This document shows, piece after piece, positions 8,231-16,947 of a DNA stretch of 58,021 nt (position 1 is its first letter; each line of letters begins with the position of its first letter). Position numbers and translations under genes: made by a program. The stretch spans positions 1 to 58,021 of the forward strand of contig JAGRKZ010000030.1 of NCBI GenBank assembly GCA_020442065.1. The letters run 5' to 3'. The notes beneath the pieces were generated by a model that saw only the letters and a list, made by a program, of their open reading frames with translations, ran no database searches and had not been told where the DNA came from. The DNA is from Bauldia sp. (GTDB lineage Bacteria; Pseudomonadota; Alphaproteobacteria; Rhizobiales; Kaistiaceae).

Positions 8231-8797
8231 ATGGACGCGTTTCGCTGGATTGCCGTCGTACTTTCGACGATCCTTGGCCTTGGCATTGCAAGAATCCTCT
8301 CCGGCTTCGTCGTCGCGTTCAAGACAAGGCATCAGAAGACGCCGGACTGGCTGCCGCTGCTTTTCGCGGCGGTCGTGCTTGGCGAAACGCTCCAATTTTG
8401 GTGGGCGATCGCGGAGCTTTCCGGCAGAGGCACGTGGTCGCTTGTTGATTTCACGCTTCTGGTGACGCTCGTTCTCCTCCTCTTCCTGTCGGCCGCGCTG
8501 ATCATCCCGACCGACGCCGAGGCGGTGAACGCCACGACGGTGTTCGAGCGTGACGGGCGATGGGCGCTGCTACTCCTGGCCGGCTTTCATCTCACCGCGC
8601 TCATCGCCAACTGGTGCCTCTGGGATCAATCCCTGTTCAGCATTGCGGCGGTGCCGGTCGTTCTACTCGCGGCGCTGTGCCTGGTGGGAGCCATCGTCTC
8701 TCGGCGCAGCGTGCAGCAGGTGGTGGCGGTGCTCTATTGCATCCTCAGCGTCATCGGCACCTTGATCGAATCCCAGGCCGCCTACACATCCGGGTAG
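8231..8797 (+). CDS. Integral membrane protein of unknown function, six hydrophobic segments
   Basis: 188 residues starting at ATG 8231. Hydrophobic segments are visible at about 5-28 (WIAVVLSTILGLGIARILSG), 42-58, 72-92 (FTLLVTLVLLLFLSAALII), 112-128, 135-155 and 163-180, with short polar loops; a six-helix topology fits. No enzyme motif is seen. Similar small proteins of about 190 residues with a WxxxVVLSTILGLGIARILSG-like start are common and uncharacterised in alphaproteobacteria. The next gene, a recombinase relic, begins about 40 bases downstream. Confidence 0.7.
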   Translation: MDAFRWIAVVLSTILGLGIARILSGFVVAFKTRHQKTPDWLPLLFAAVVLGETLQFWWAIAELSGRGTWSLVDFTLLVTLVLLLFLSAALIIPTDAEAVNATTVFERDGRWALLLLAGFHLTALIANWCLWDQSLFSIAAVPVVLLAALCLVGAIVSRRSVQQVVAVLYCILSVIGTLIESQAAYTSG

Positions 8798-8833
8798 GAC
8801 GCCGCTGCGGATCGGCGCGCATCGCCGCCGGAT

Positions 8834-9541
8834 GTGCAGACCTTGGGCCGCAGCGGAAGTCGAGGTCTTTCGGAGGTTGGTGTCGTTGTCGCCTACTCGA
8901 CCGCCAGGCAGGGCCGATCGGGCCTCGGGATCGAAGCGCAGGGGGCAGCCGTCGCGCGATTTGCCGAAGCCGAGGGCTACTCTTTCATAGCCGAGTTCAC
9001 GGAGGTCGAGACCGGCAAGGGGTCGGACGCGCTGGACCGGAGACCGCAGCTTGCGGCGGCACTCGCTGCGGGCAAGTCGGGCAAGTGTCCGGTGATCGTC
9101 GCCAAGCTCGACCGGCTCTCCCGCGACGTCGCATTCATCTCGGGTCTCATGGCCCAGAGGGTTCCGTTCATCGTCGCTGAGCTTGGCGCGGATGCAGACC
9201 CGTTCATGCTGCACCTCTACGCTGCTCTCGCCGAGAAGGAGCGCAGGCTGATCTCGGAACGGACGCGGTCGGCACTTGCGGCGCGCAAGGCTCAGGGCGC
9301 TCGGCTCGGCAACCGGAGCAACGCGGCCGAGGCCGCTGCCCTGGGCCGTGAGTCTCAGAAGGTGGAAGCCGCTGCCTTCGCCGCCAACGTCCTGCCGATC
9401 ATCGAGACGCTTCGGAACTCAGGCGTTCGGGATCTGCGCGGAATCGCGGCGGCGCTAAACAATCGCGGCGTCCGAACCGCGCGCGGCGGCCGGTGGCACG
9501 TGTCGAACGTCAAGAACCTGGTCGATCGATTGCCGGCGTGA
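8834..9541 (+). CDS. Serine recombinase paralogue with damaged active-site N-terminus
   Basis: 235 residues, closely related to the intact copy at 3087 over the [22 protein letters not shown] and C-terminal HTH segments. The start of the catalytic domain is altered: the intact copy reads [10 protein letters not shown], this copy reads AYSTARQ. That is an in-frame loss of nine bases removing Tyr-Arg-Val. It deletes the conserved Arg two residues before the nucleophile Ser, which is part of the active site in resolvases, and shortens the first beta strand. The native start also seems lost: the frame opens with an ATG inside unrelated sequence and no good ribosome site. Probably inactive or acting only as a DNA-binding protein. 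Confidence 0.75.
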   Translation: MQTLGRSGSRGLSEVGVVVAYSTARQGRSGLGIEAQGAAVARFAEAEGYSFIAEFTEVETGKGSDALDRRPQLAAALAAGKSGKCPVIVAKLDRLSRDVAFISGLMAQRVPFIVAELGADADPFMLHLYAALAEKERRLISERTRSALAARKAQGARLGNRSNAAEAAALGRESQKVEAAAFAANVLPIIETLRNSGVRDLRGIAAALNNRGVRTARGGRWHVSNVKNLVDRLPA

Positions 9542-9639
9542 GAGGCTTTTCTAGGCGGGAAGAACGCGTCGTCCCCGCAGACTACCCAGGTCCTTCACGA
9601 GATCCGAAGCGAGTCGATCGCAATCGCCGCCCTCGGCAC

Positions 9640-9795
9640 GGCCCTGTCCTGCCCGGGTACGACAACCACCCTCACTCGGCACTGGGAAAGCGCTCCCCAC
9701 GGGAGTTCGATCCGGCCAAAACCAAGGAGCCGGGTGTCCCGCGAAACGAGAGCAACTCCAGCTCCCGGCCAAGGGTGCCAGAGCGTCGTCATTAG
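9640..9795 (+). pseudogene. Remnant of IS3-family transposase OrfB C-terminus
   Basis: The frame reads PGYDNHPHSALGKRSPREFD. This is the signature end of IS3-family integrase-type transposases (YNxxRpHSALGyrSPxeF). Nothing of the DDE catalytic core is visible upstream and the frame has no start. The fragment lies just downstream of the damaged recombinase, in a 300-base stretch without other genes. A short match but a characteristic one. Confidence 0.5.
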
Positions 9796-9841
9796 AATCC
9801 ACCGACCCACGCGCGCGCCAGCCACAATTGTCTGGTACCAG

Positions 9842-11572
9842 TCAAACCTCTAGCAGGAAGTCGGCTTCCTTGAGTTTCGAGATATCGTCCACCTTGATGG
9901 CGAAGTTGGCTTTGCCGTTACCTGTCAGGTCGCCTTCGACCACAACGAACCCCTTCTTCTTCAGGTAGTGAAGCTCGCCTTTCTTGTCGTGGAACTTGGA
10001 TTTTCCGATCCACTTGAAGGCCTGGTGCCCGCTTCCCTTCTTCGCGTCGATTGCTGAGAGATTGATCTGGTCGCCCTCCGCCCTGTCGAAGTCTTCGATA
10101 ATGTCCGCCTTCTTCTTGTTCTTGCCCGTGTCCTTGACAGCTGTGAAGACGAACTGGTCGGCATCGGCGCCGCCTCGGAGAGTATCCTTCTGCTTGCCAC
10201 CAATCAGGACATCGTCGCCAGCGCCACCCTCAAGCGAGTCCTTGCCCTTCCCACCGTCGAGGGTGTCAGCGAAGACGGCGGTCGGATCCCCATGCACGAC
10301 ATTGTCTCGGGCGTCGCCGACGAACTTCAGAAAGCCTCCGCGCGCCTCGAAGATCTCGAAATTGGTGAAGGTTCCGTTGGCATAGGCGTCGGTGTTGTTC
10401 GCCGGGTCCAAGAGATCGAGGACGCCGCGAAAGCCGACGAGCCGGTCGGTGCCCGCCCCGCCGTCGGCGCTGGTCAAGCCGGAGAAGATCACGAAGCCGG
10501 CGTACACAGTGTCGTCGCCGCCACCCATGGCGAGATGTGTTTGCCCGCTGCCTTTCAGATGGAAGATCTGCGCAGCTCCGTCGCCGATGAAGTTGAGAAC
10601 CTGGCCCGGAACCGTTATGTCGCGGCCGGCCTCGAAGACCTCGAAGTTTTTGAACGTGCCGCCTGCGCCGAATACCCCGGTGTTCCGGGATTGGTCGGTG
10701 AGGTCGAGCGTGTGGACGCCGCCGGCGAAGTTGAAGTACAGGGTGTCGGTGCCCGAGCCGCCGTCTGCCTTCGTTCCCGCGGACTGCGGAGAAAGTTTCA
10801 CGATATCGTTGCCGCCGAGGGTGTTGATCGTGTCGGCGCCGCCGTCGAACAGCCCGTCGCCAATGACGTTGGCGGCCGCATTGCCCGTAATCTGATCGGC
10901 GACATAGGTCCCGATGATGTTCTCGACGCTCGTCAGTGCGAGCGCGCCGCCATAGGGATTCTGTCCGGAGCCAGCCGAGAGATTGACGATCAGCGTCTGA
11001 ACCAAGGGGTTCTGAAAGGTCTGTCCGATCTCCTCGATGAAGGAAAGGGTGTCGGACCCCGAGCCACCGTCATAGGTCAGATTGCCGGGGTCGAACTTCA
11101 CGACCAGGTCGTCGCCGCCCTTCCCGGAGATCGTGTCGTTGCCGGTGCCGGCAACGAAGCCGTCGTTGCTGCTCCCACCCGTGCCGGTGGTGTCGCCGTC
11201 GACGAGGCTCGTCCAGAACTGGTAGCGCGCAGCGGAGACGTCGCTGCCGAGTGCGTCGAACAAATCGACGGCCTGCACGGCGGGGAAGCCCGTGATCGTG
11301 GCGACCAGATCGCCGTCCTCATTGTGCACAGAGACGGTATCGATTGTCCCGCCGGTAATCGTTCCGCTGGATTCGGTGATGCCGGTCCCCTCGGCAACCA
11401 CCGAGAGTCCATTTGCATAGTTCAGTGTAAGGAGGTTTTGAGTGCCGTCGAGGATGAAATCAATCAACGGGAAGAGCGAGGCATTGGATGCTCCGGCCGC
11501 GATCGAAACCTTTAGGAGCGGAGAAAGAAACTGTACCGCCCATGCTTCGGCGAACGTAACGTTCTCAGCCAT
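9842..11572 (-). CDS. RTX calcium-binding secreted protein
   Basis: 576 residues, acidic and glycine-rich. Residues 1-130 form a module shared with the two RTX genes at 12894 and 13797: a strand-rich part, then SGTITGGTIDTVSV and AVQAVDLFDALGS. From about 135 on there are GGxGxDxLx calcium-binding turns, for example GTGNDTISGKGGDD, GGKGKDSLEGGAGDDVLIGG and KDTLRGGADADQFVF. The C-terminus (DIIEDFDRAEGDQINLSAID) is the serralysin-type RTX end that carries the type I secretion signal. No peptidase motif is present, so this may be an adhesin or surface-layer protein. It reads toward the recombinase relic; no type I exporter genes are in the window. Confidence 0.85.
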   Translation of the reverse strand: MAENVTFAEAWAVQFLSPLLKVSIAAGASNASLFPLIDFILDGTQNLLTLNYANGLSVVAEGTGITESSGTITGGTIDTVSVHNEDGDLVATITGFPAVQAVDLFDALGSDVSAARYQFWTSLVDGDTTGTGGSSNDGFVAGTGNDTISGKGGDDLVVKFDPGNLTYDGGSGSDTLSFIEEIGQTFQNPLVQTLIVNLSAGSGQNPYGGALALTSVENIIGTYVADQITGNAAANVIGDGLFDGGADTINTLGGNDIVKLSPQSAGTKADGGSGTDTLYFNFAGGVHTLDLTDQSRNTGVFGAGGTFKNFEVFEAGRDITVPGQVLNFIGDGAAQIFHLKGSGQTHLAMGGGDDTVYAGFVIFSGLTSADGGAGTDRLVGFRGVLDLLDPANNTDAYANGTFTNFEIFEARGGFLKFVGDARDNVVHGDPTAVFADTLDGGKGKDSLEGGAGDDVLIGGKQKDTLRGGADADQFVFTAVKDTGKNKKKADIIEDFDRAEGDQINLSAIDAKKGSGHQAFKWIGKSKFHDKKGELHYLKKKGFVVVEGDLTGNGKANFAIKVDDISKLKEADFLLEV

Positions 11573-11782
11573 TTTCTCACTCCGATAAGCTTCGGGACCA
11601 AACGTTCATCTTCCCGAACATAACTCGCGGTGTCCTTGATCAACAGCGGAACGATTTGCCCAAAACAACGCCTTAAACCCCAGGACGCGGGCAAAGCGGA
11701 TTGACCTCGATCAATGCGACATCGCGGTTTGCCGATAAGAGACAGGATACCGTCCCTGACAATTGCTTGGAGCCACGGTGCG

Positions 11783-12616
11783 ATGACGAATTGTAGGCGT
11801 CTACTCGCGCTGGGTCACGGCGCAAGTTTCGTAGTGTTCTTGTCGATAGGCTTCTTCGCGGCCCTTGTCGGATACGCCGCGGCGTCCGAGCTCGAACGTC
11901 TGCAATGGCTTGAGCACGAGTATCTCCTTGAGCGTGGTTCGTTGGCCTCTCAAATCGCGGATCCTTCGCTGCTATTTGTCGAGGGTCGAAACAGTGCACC
12001 CATCCCGTTTGACCGCTCGCGGCTCGCGGCCATCGTAGATGGTGTGGTCCAGTTTGCGGCCGTTGCCGATCCGCGACTGGTGCGAAACCTTCTGCCGGCC
12101 GAGACACGCGGCGTGATCGATGGACTTCAATTGGCAGGGCTATGGAACGAACAATTGCTTTCGCTCACAGCAATGGGCGCGCTGGAGTCGAATTCGGCCA
12201 GGATTAGGCAGCGGATGCGCGAGCGCCTGTCAGAACTCGACAAGAAGATTGAGGAGGTGCGGAATGACGTCAACAAACTCCTCAATCCGCTCCCCCTCCC
12301 ATCCGAGACCGGCGAACTTGCGGGAACATGGCGAGGTTGCGATGGCCGTGAGGTGACATTCACGCTTGAAGGTGAGAGTTACACCGGTCGCTATACCGCC
12401 CTCGGCGGACTTGGGTCGCTTGGATTCAAACTCGGCGACACGGGATATACCGCGCGCGAGATCGATCTGGGTATCTACGACGGTGAGGTTCTCTGGCGCG
12501 GTTCCGACGGCTGGAAGCAATGGCGCCAGAACCGCATCACGATCCAGAACGGGACCTATGCCGATACCGGTTCCGACGGTTGCTCAAAGAGCATGGCGCG
12601 CGTAGCCAGACCTTAG
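11783..12616 (+). CDS. Membrane-anchored protein of unknown function with coiled coil
   Basis: 277 residues from the ATG at 11783 (TTGGAG upstream; a longer frame from 11714 lacks a ribosome site). A single hydrophobic segment lies at about 18-38 (FVVFLSIGFFAALVGYAA). Residues about 140-175 (RQRMRERLSELDKKIEEVRN) form a coiled coil. The last 85 residues, starting GELAGTWRGCDGREVTFTLE, look like a small beta barrel. The likely topology is an N-terminal anchor with the rest in the periplasm. I do not recognise the family. It lies between RTX genes, but nothing ties it to their secretion. Confidence 0.6.
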   Translation: MTNCRRLLALGHGASFVVFLSIGFFAALVGYAAASELERLQWLEHEYLLERGSLASQIADPSLLFVEGRNSAPIPFDRSRLAAIVDGVVQFAAVADPRLVRNLLPAETRGVIDGLQLAGLWNEQLLSLTAMGALESNSARIRQRMRERLSELDKKIEEVRNDVNKLLNPLPLPSETGELAGTWRGCDGREVTFTLEGESYTGRYTALGGLGSLGFKLGDTGYTAREIDLGIYDGEVLWRGSDGWKQWRQNRITIQNGTYADTGSDGCSKSMARVARP

Positions 12617-12635
12617 GGTGATACTCAGACGCTCA

Positions 12636-12664
12636 GAAAACCGGTTCGCGTCCAGCGGGTTTTC
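12636..12664 (+). terminator. Possible terminator hairpin
   Basis: GAAAACC (12636-12642) pairs with GGTTTTC (12658-12664) around a 15-base loop, 20 bases after the stop of the upstream gene. The A-rich left arm and T-rich right arm resemble a rho-independent terminator in form, but the stem is short. Confidence 0.35.
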
Positions 12665-12893
12665 GTCTGCCGTCCGAATCCAAAGTCGGCGGGTTTCGGT
12701 CGTCAAACCTTAACCTGCCGCTGCGATACAAGAGTTGGGGGATTGTCAGAATCCGTATGCATATCACACAATGCACCGCTATCGACGGTCACAAAGGTCG
12801 ACAGCGGGGTTTCCGTCTCGCGCGTTCGAAACACCATTCCGATCTGCATTCGGTCTCGGTTGCCCGCGCCGGGATCTAGCTAAGGAGGCTCGC

Positions 12894-13742
12894 ATGGTAC
12901 TACCGCTGATCAAGTCGTTTGTCGGTGCCCCGCTTGCCGACCCGATCGATGGTTTCGAACACGCTCTCAGTTTTGGTGTTGTCACCGCCACAGCCGGCAC
13001 GATCGAAGTCGCCGATCCCAACGGCTACAAGGTCGTTTTCGACGGGAGCTTCACCGTCGTCGGTGGTGCCATTAGCAGCGGCACCATGACCGGTTTCACG
13101 GTCTTCGCGGGCGCCACCAAAATCATGACCGGCGCAGGGTACGCGGTCGACGGTGCTGCTCTGTATGACGCTCTTCAACACTTTAATGACGACGACGAAC
13201 CGTTCTTCAATCTCGTGTTCGACATTCCGATCAAGTTCGTCGGTTCCGGCAAGGGTGACGCCTTCCAGACCGAGGCAGGCGGCAGCAAGCTCCTTGGCAA
13301 AGGCGGAAACGACGCCCTTTTTAGTGAGGGGGGGCTCGGCACGGTCATCAAGGGTGGCAACGGCAACGACATCGTTGCCACTCTCGATGGCGGTGCCAAG
13401 TTCTGGGGGAACTCGGGCAAGGACACCTTTCTGTTTCTGCTCGACTCGCTTCAGCCAATGACGAGCCACAACCGCATAAAGGACTTCGTTCGGGGCGAGG
13501 ACCACATTGGATTGGCCGTTCCGGATGACGTGCTGACACCTGGCTACCTTGACAAGGCGCATTTCCACAAAGGGACCAGTGCTACGAAGGCCGAACATAT
13601 GATCATCTACGACAAGAAGAGCGGTATCGCCTACTTCGATGCCGACGGCAGCGGCGCCGGAGCACAGTTCGCCTTCGCCAAGGTCGACCCCGGCACCAAG
13701 CTTGGCGTCGATGACTTCTACGTCCAGTCGTTCATCGGCTGA
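12894..13742 (+). CDS. Short RTX-type protein, tandem copy 1
   Basis: 282 residues starting at ATG 12894, with a strong ribosome site TAAGGAGG six bases before. An N-terminal module of about 110 residues (SSGTMTGFTVFAGATKIMTG, then AVDGAALYDALQ) is shared with the next gene and with the large RTX gene. A short RTX block follows: GKGGNDALFSEGG and IKGGNGNDIVATLDGG. Then comes a C-terminal domain with FLLDSLQPMTSHNRIKDFV and YDKKSGIAYFDADGSG, the usual calcium-binding end for type I export. No signal peptide or enzyme motif is present. It is paired with a paralogue 54 bases downstream; the two likely form one transcript. Confidence 0.85.
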   Translation: MVLPLIKSFVGAPLADPIDGFEHALSFGVVTATAGTIEVADPNGYKVVFDGSFTVVGGAISSGTMTGFTVFAGATKIMTGAGYAVDGAALYDALQHFNDDDEPFFNLVFDIPIKFVGSGKGDAFQTEAGGSKLLGKGGNDALFSEGGLGTVIKGGNGNDIVATLDGGAKFWGNSGKDTFLFLLDSLQPMTSHNRIKDFVRGEDHIGLAVPDDVLTPGYLDKAHFHKGTSATKAEHMIIYDKKSGIAYFDADGSGAGAQFAFAKVDPGTKLGVDDFYVQSFIG

Positions 13743-13796
13743 CCGGTTTCCCCTCCAGCGGCACGAAGAGTGCACGCGCGCCCCTCCGGAGAATCC

Positions 13797-14663
13797 ATGA
13801 TGCTTCCGCAGATCGAACTGCTTCTCGGCAGCCCTGTCACGTTCCCGTTCTTGCCCGTGACCTTCTATGCGCAGGTCGCGCTTGGAGGCCAGATCCAGCC
13901 CCCGACAAGTTCCAAGATCACCGTCATCTCCGAGAGCGGCTTCAAGATCGTCTTCAAGGGCGACTTCACCGTTGCCGGCAGCGATGTGACCGGCGGGACG
14001 ATGACCAAGTTCACGGTCTTCGCCGGGACGACGAAGGCAATGGAAGGCACAGGGTATGAAGTCGACGCAGCAGCCCTCTTTGATGCTCTGCAAGTCTACG
14101 GCGTCGACTCCCAACCGTTCTATGATCTGATCGTGAACCTTCCGACCAAGTACAAGGGCTCTGACTTGGACGATGGCATCTTCGGCAGCGAGGGCGCTGA
14201 CAAACTCCTCGGTCGCGCGGGCAACGACACGCTGGTTGGTGCGGGTGGCGACGATATCATCAAGGGCGGCTCGGGCGACGATCTTCTCCTGATCTTCGGC
14301 GGCAAGGCCAAGCTCTGGGGCGGCGCTGACGATGACGTCTTCGGCTTCCTACTCGACCCGATGCAGCCCCCGACGAGCTTTGCCCGCATCAAAGACTTTG
14401 TTCCTGGCGAAGACCTTATCGGCCTGACGTTTCCGGATTCGCTCCTCACCCCAGGGTTTCTCGACAAGGCGCAGTTCCACAAGGGGACCGCGGCGAGCAG
14501 CGCGGAGCAGGTTGTGATCTACGACAAGGAGAGCGGCAAGATCTACATTGATGTCGATGGCACGGGTGCCGAAGCTCAGTTCGGCTTCGCGAAGGTTACA
14601 CCTGGAACCAAACTTCACGCGAACGACTTCTATGTCGACTTTGGAGTTGGCATGGCTCTGTAG
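13797..14663 (+). CDS. Short RTX-type protein, tandem copy 2
   Basis: 288 residues, starting at the first of two adjacent ATG codons (CCGGAGAA upstream). It has the same plan as the preceding gene: N-terminal module (TGGTMTKFTVFAGTTKAMEG, AALFDALQ), an RTX block GADKLLGRAGNDTLVGAGGD then IKGGSGDDLL, and a C-terminal domain with the matching FLLDPMQPPTSFARIKDFV and YDKESGKIYIDVDGTG. Identity to copy 1 is high in the C-terminal half, so this is a local duplication. It is probably exported by a type I system encoded elsewhere. A small calcium-binding surface or matrix protein is the most reasonable guess. Confidence 0.85.
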   Translation: MMLPQIELLLGSPVTFPFLPVTFYAQVALGGQIQPPTSSKITVISESGFKIVFKGDFTVAGSDVTGGTMTKFTVFAGTTKAMEGTGYEVDAAALFDALQVYGVDSQPFYDLIVNLPTKYKGSDLDDGIFGSEGADKLLGRAGNDTLVGAGGDDIIKGGSGDDLLLIFGGKAKLWGGADDDVFGFLLDPMQPPTSFARIKDFVPGEDLIGLTFPDSLLTPGFLDKAQFHKGTAASSAEQVVIYDKESGKIYIDVDGTGAEAQFGFAKVTPGTKLHANDFYVDFGVGMAL

Positions 14664-14811
14664 TTGTCGGAGTGTCAGCCGTCTTAGCTTTGTAGGGGAG
14701 GCCGAGGCTCATGCGTTCGCAGCCAAAGTTGGCTGTTTCCCGGTCGATCTTGTCGGCGCTATGCTAGGATAGGGCCTTACGCCGCCGATTTCGCGAACTA
14801 CCGGGAAGTGG

Positions 14812-15120
14812 AAGAAAGAGCCGAGGCTGATTGCGGAGCGTACGCGGTCGGCACTGGCGCAACGCAAGGCGCAGGGCGCTCGGCTCGGCAACAGGAGCAA
14901 TGCGGCGCAAGCAGCGGCGCTCGGGCGCAAAGCCCAGGTCGAGGAGGCTGCCACCTTTGCCTCCAACGTCCTACCGATCATCGAATCGCTGCGGGCGTCA
15001 GGCGTTCGCGATCTGCGAGGTCTCGCAGCCGCGCTAAACAATCGCGGCGTTCGAACCGCGCGCGGTGGACGCTGGCACATCTCGAACGTCAAGAACCTGG
15101 TCGACCGCCTACCGGTGTGA
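14812..15120 (+). pseudogene. C-terminal third of a serine recombinase (third copy, truncated)
   Basis: In this frame the DNA reads [20 protein letters not shown], then the recombinase HTH region ending [17 protein letters not shown] and a stop. It matches the last 100 residues of the copies at 3087 and 8834. The catalytic Ser and the DR cluster are gone; the break comes at the start of the long E helix. The sequence after the stop (CTTTTCTACACGGGA) is also shared with the first copy, so duplication extended beyond the gene. There is no start codon or ribosome site, so it is a relic. Confidence 0.85.
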
Positions 15121-15218
15121 GGCCTTTTCTACACGGGAGAATGCAGCGCGGCGTTATCGCGAACACCAATGGCCGGCTGCGGTGAGACCTGCCACGCAAG
15201 GCCAGCCTCAGCGGCTAG

Positions 15219-15345
15219 ATCGACAAGGATACCCACGCCATCGTTTGGAACCTCAACTCGACACCGCGAAAATGCAGCGGCTTCAAAACACCAATCGAGG
15301 CCTTCGCCTCTCGGCTCGGTGTCGCACTTGAATGTGAGTCCAGCG
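15219..15345 (+). pseudogene. Remnant of IS30-family transposase C-terminus
   Basis: The frame reads VWNLNSTPRKCSGFKTPIEA then FASRLGVALE. This is the end of IS30-family transposases (LNxRPRKxLGFxTPxEAF). An in-frame stop lies directly before it and no catalytic core is visible. It lies 100 bases beyond the truncated recombinase, part of a run of decayed mobile DNA. Confidence 0.6.
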
Positions 15346-15480
15346 GGTTCGTGCTGCTCCTCTTAATGATTGGCCTCGAGATCGACGTGGCAATATCGGG
15401 GCCGACCGTAGCACCATCGTCGGCGGGCTGCTCCAGTTCCCGCTGACGCTGCTCTTCAGCTTCGCAGCGCCTACTGCGGG

Positions 15481-15751
15481 ATCGAAATCGACGCATTCGG
15501 GAATGGGGAGCAGTACGGCATCCATCTGAGGACGGACGCACTAACCAGGCCTTGGCAATCCTATCGCCAGTCCTTCACGGCCGGCCCGGAGTGGCGGACG
15601 TTCCATCTATCGTTCGACCATTTTGTGCCTCATCGCAGATGTTCCCCTCGATCCTCGGCGGTTGAAGCGCCTTGGGATGGCAGCCATAGGCCGGGCCTTC
15701 TCGGCCGATCTTGCCGTTGGTGGGCTGCGCTTTATTTCACCACCGCGATAG
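15481..15751 (+). pseudogene. Decayed CIA30-type protein (C-terminal part, frameshifted)
   Basis: The first frame gives GNGEQYGIHLRTDAL, then RPWQSYRQSFTAGPEWRTFH and LSFDHFVPHR. A second frame then continues LDPRRLKRLGMAAIGRAF and SADLAVGGLRFISPP to a stop at 15751. Together these match the C-terminal half of CIA30-domain proteins (GxGxxYxxxLRT, FxxxxxWxTxxLPFxxFxP, then IGxAxGRAFxADLAVGGLRFY). A single frameshift near 15630 separates the parts, and the N-terminal half is not recognisable. Relic of a gene once placed just before the DUF427 gene. Confidence 0.6.
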
Positions 15752-15768
15752 TCGTTGGAGCCCCTAAC

Positions 15769-16263
15769 GTGAACATCACCCCCGCTCCTGTCGGACCGGG
15801 ACAGGAAAGCGTCTGGTCCTATCCGCGGCCGGCGGTGGCTGAGCCAAGCGATCGACGTCTCAAGATCGTGCACCGCGGCGTGAGTATCGCTGAAACCCAG
15901 AAGGGCATACGGACGCTGGAAACGAGTCATCCGCCAAGCTACTACTTTCCACCCAACGACATCGCCCCTTCCGTCTTGCGACCGTCGCAGCGTCGCTCAT
16001 TCTGCGAATGGAAGGGCGAAGCGATCTATTTCGATGTCGTCATCCCCGGCGAGACGCTGCGCGACGTGGCTTGGAGCTATCCCAATCCGACCTCAGCCTT
16101 CATGGCGTTGCGTGACTTCGTCGCTTTCTACGCCTGGCCATTTGACGGCTGCTTTGTCGATGAGGAGCGGGTAACGCCGCAGCCCGGAAACTTCTATGGT
16201 GGCTGGATAACATCTGATGTCGTCGGCCCCTTCAAAGGAGCGCCGGGCACCAGGCTCTGGTGA
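15769..16263 (+). CDS. DUF427-domain protein
   Basis: 164 residues from a GTG at 15769, which has TTGGAG eight bases upstream; the open frame extends further left but only into the CIA30 relic. The family pattern is clear: ESVWSYPRPAVAEPS, IVHRGVSIAETQKGIRTLET, the PPSYYFPPNDI block, then EWKGEAIYFDVV and AWSYPNPTSAF, ending GGWITSDVVGPFKGAPGT. The length is normal for a single DUF427 domain. The fold is a small beta structure; the biochemical role is unknown. The gene starts 17 bases after the CIA30 relic ends, so it may depend on that relic's old promoter. Confidence 0.8.
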   Translation: MNITPAPVGPGQESVWSYPRPAVAEPSDRRLKIVHRGVSIAETQKGIRTLETSHPPSYYFPPNDIAPSVLRPSQRRSFCEWKGEAIYFDVVIPGETLRDVAWSYPNPTSAFMALRDFVAFYAWPFDGCFVDEERVTPQPGNFYGGWITSDVVGPFKGAPGTRLW

Positions 16264-16947
16264 TATCGGGTGGCGAGCTTCCGACGGATAGTCCCGAGAT
16301 TCGGAATCCATGCGCGGTACAGCTCCATCACATCGATCGCCCGCCCGCCAAGGGATTGGCGAGGTGAGCAGCGTGCAAAGTAGTTCGTGGGGCACCCCAT
16401 CACGTTGATGGTCATGCCGTGCGCTTCGCGGCTGCATCGACTCGGGGCCTCGATTGACCCATTCTGGTCAATGTCGAGGTTCCTGCCGTGATTTATTCGC
16501 GACCGAAGCAGTTCAAGTTCCCAGCGCGCGTTTGCGTGCTACGGCGGAGATCACGCGGTGGGAAGGTTACACGATATCAGCAATTGGCTAAAAGCATCTG
16601 CGCTAGCCTTGACGCCGAAAAAGACAATAATCCTATCGCGTGTCGGGAAGGTCGCAAGCAAGCGGTTTGAAGCCGGCCTAGCAGACTTAGTCGATCGCCG
16701 AGCGGCGTTCTTGACCGCAATAATGCTCTCGCTCACCGCGTCAGCTTGTGTTCCGTACCAATACGCAGACAATCGGCCGGTCCGCCTAATGCTCACCGTC
16801 AATTCGCCGAGCGCGGGAACTCTCCCGAGCGCTCACAGGTAGTCTTGAGGCGGTGCGGCCGGGGCCCCTCGTGGCGTTAGTCCCAACCGCCAGCACGGTC
16901 TCACAATTCTCTTTCTCATCCACGCAACTCGATTCAGGAGTCATCCG
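16264..16947. other. 684-base stretch without a supported gene
   Basis: Several open frames of 60-115 codons occur on both strands. One, at 16194-16415 on the minus strand, overlaps the end of the DUF427 gene. Another, at 16558-16842 on the plus strand, has a hydrophobic segment (AAFLTAIMLSLTASACV). None has a clear ribosome site or recognisable family. Base composition is less GC-rich than the flanking genes, which fits decayed DNA. Confidence 0.4.

Noticed and set aside
16194..16415. 73-codon minus-strand frame with an ordered-looking product
   Set aside because: It overlaps the end of the DUF427 gene antisense, has no clear ribosome site and matches no family I recognise.
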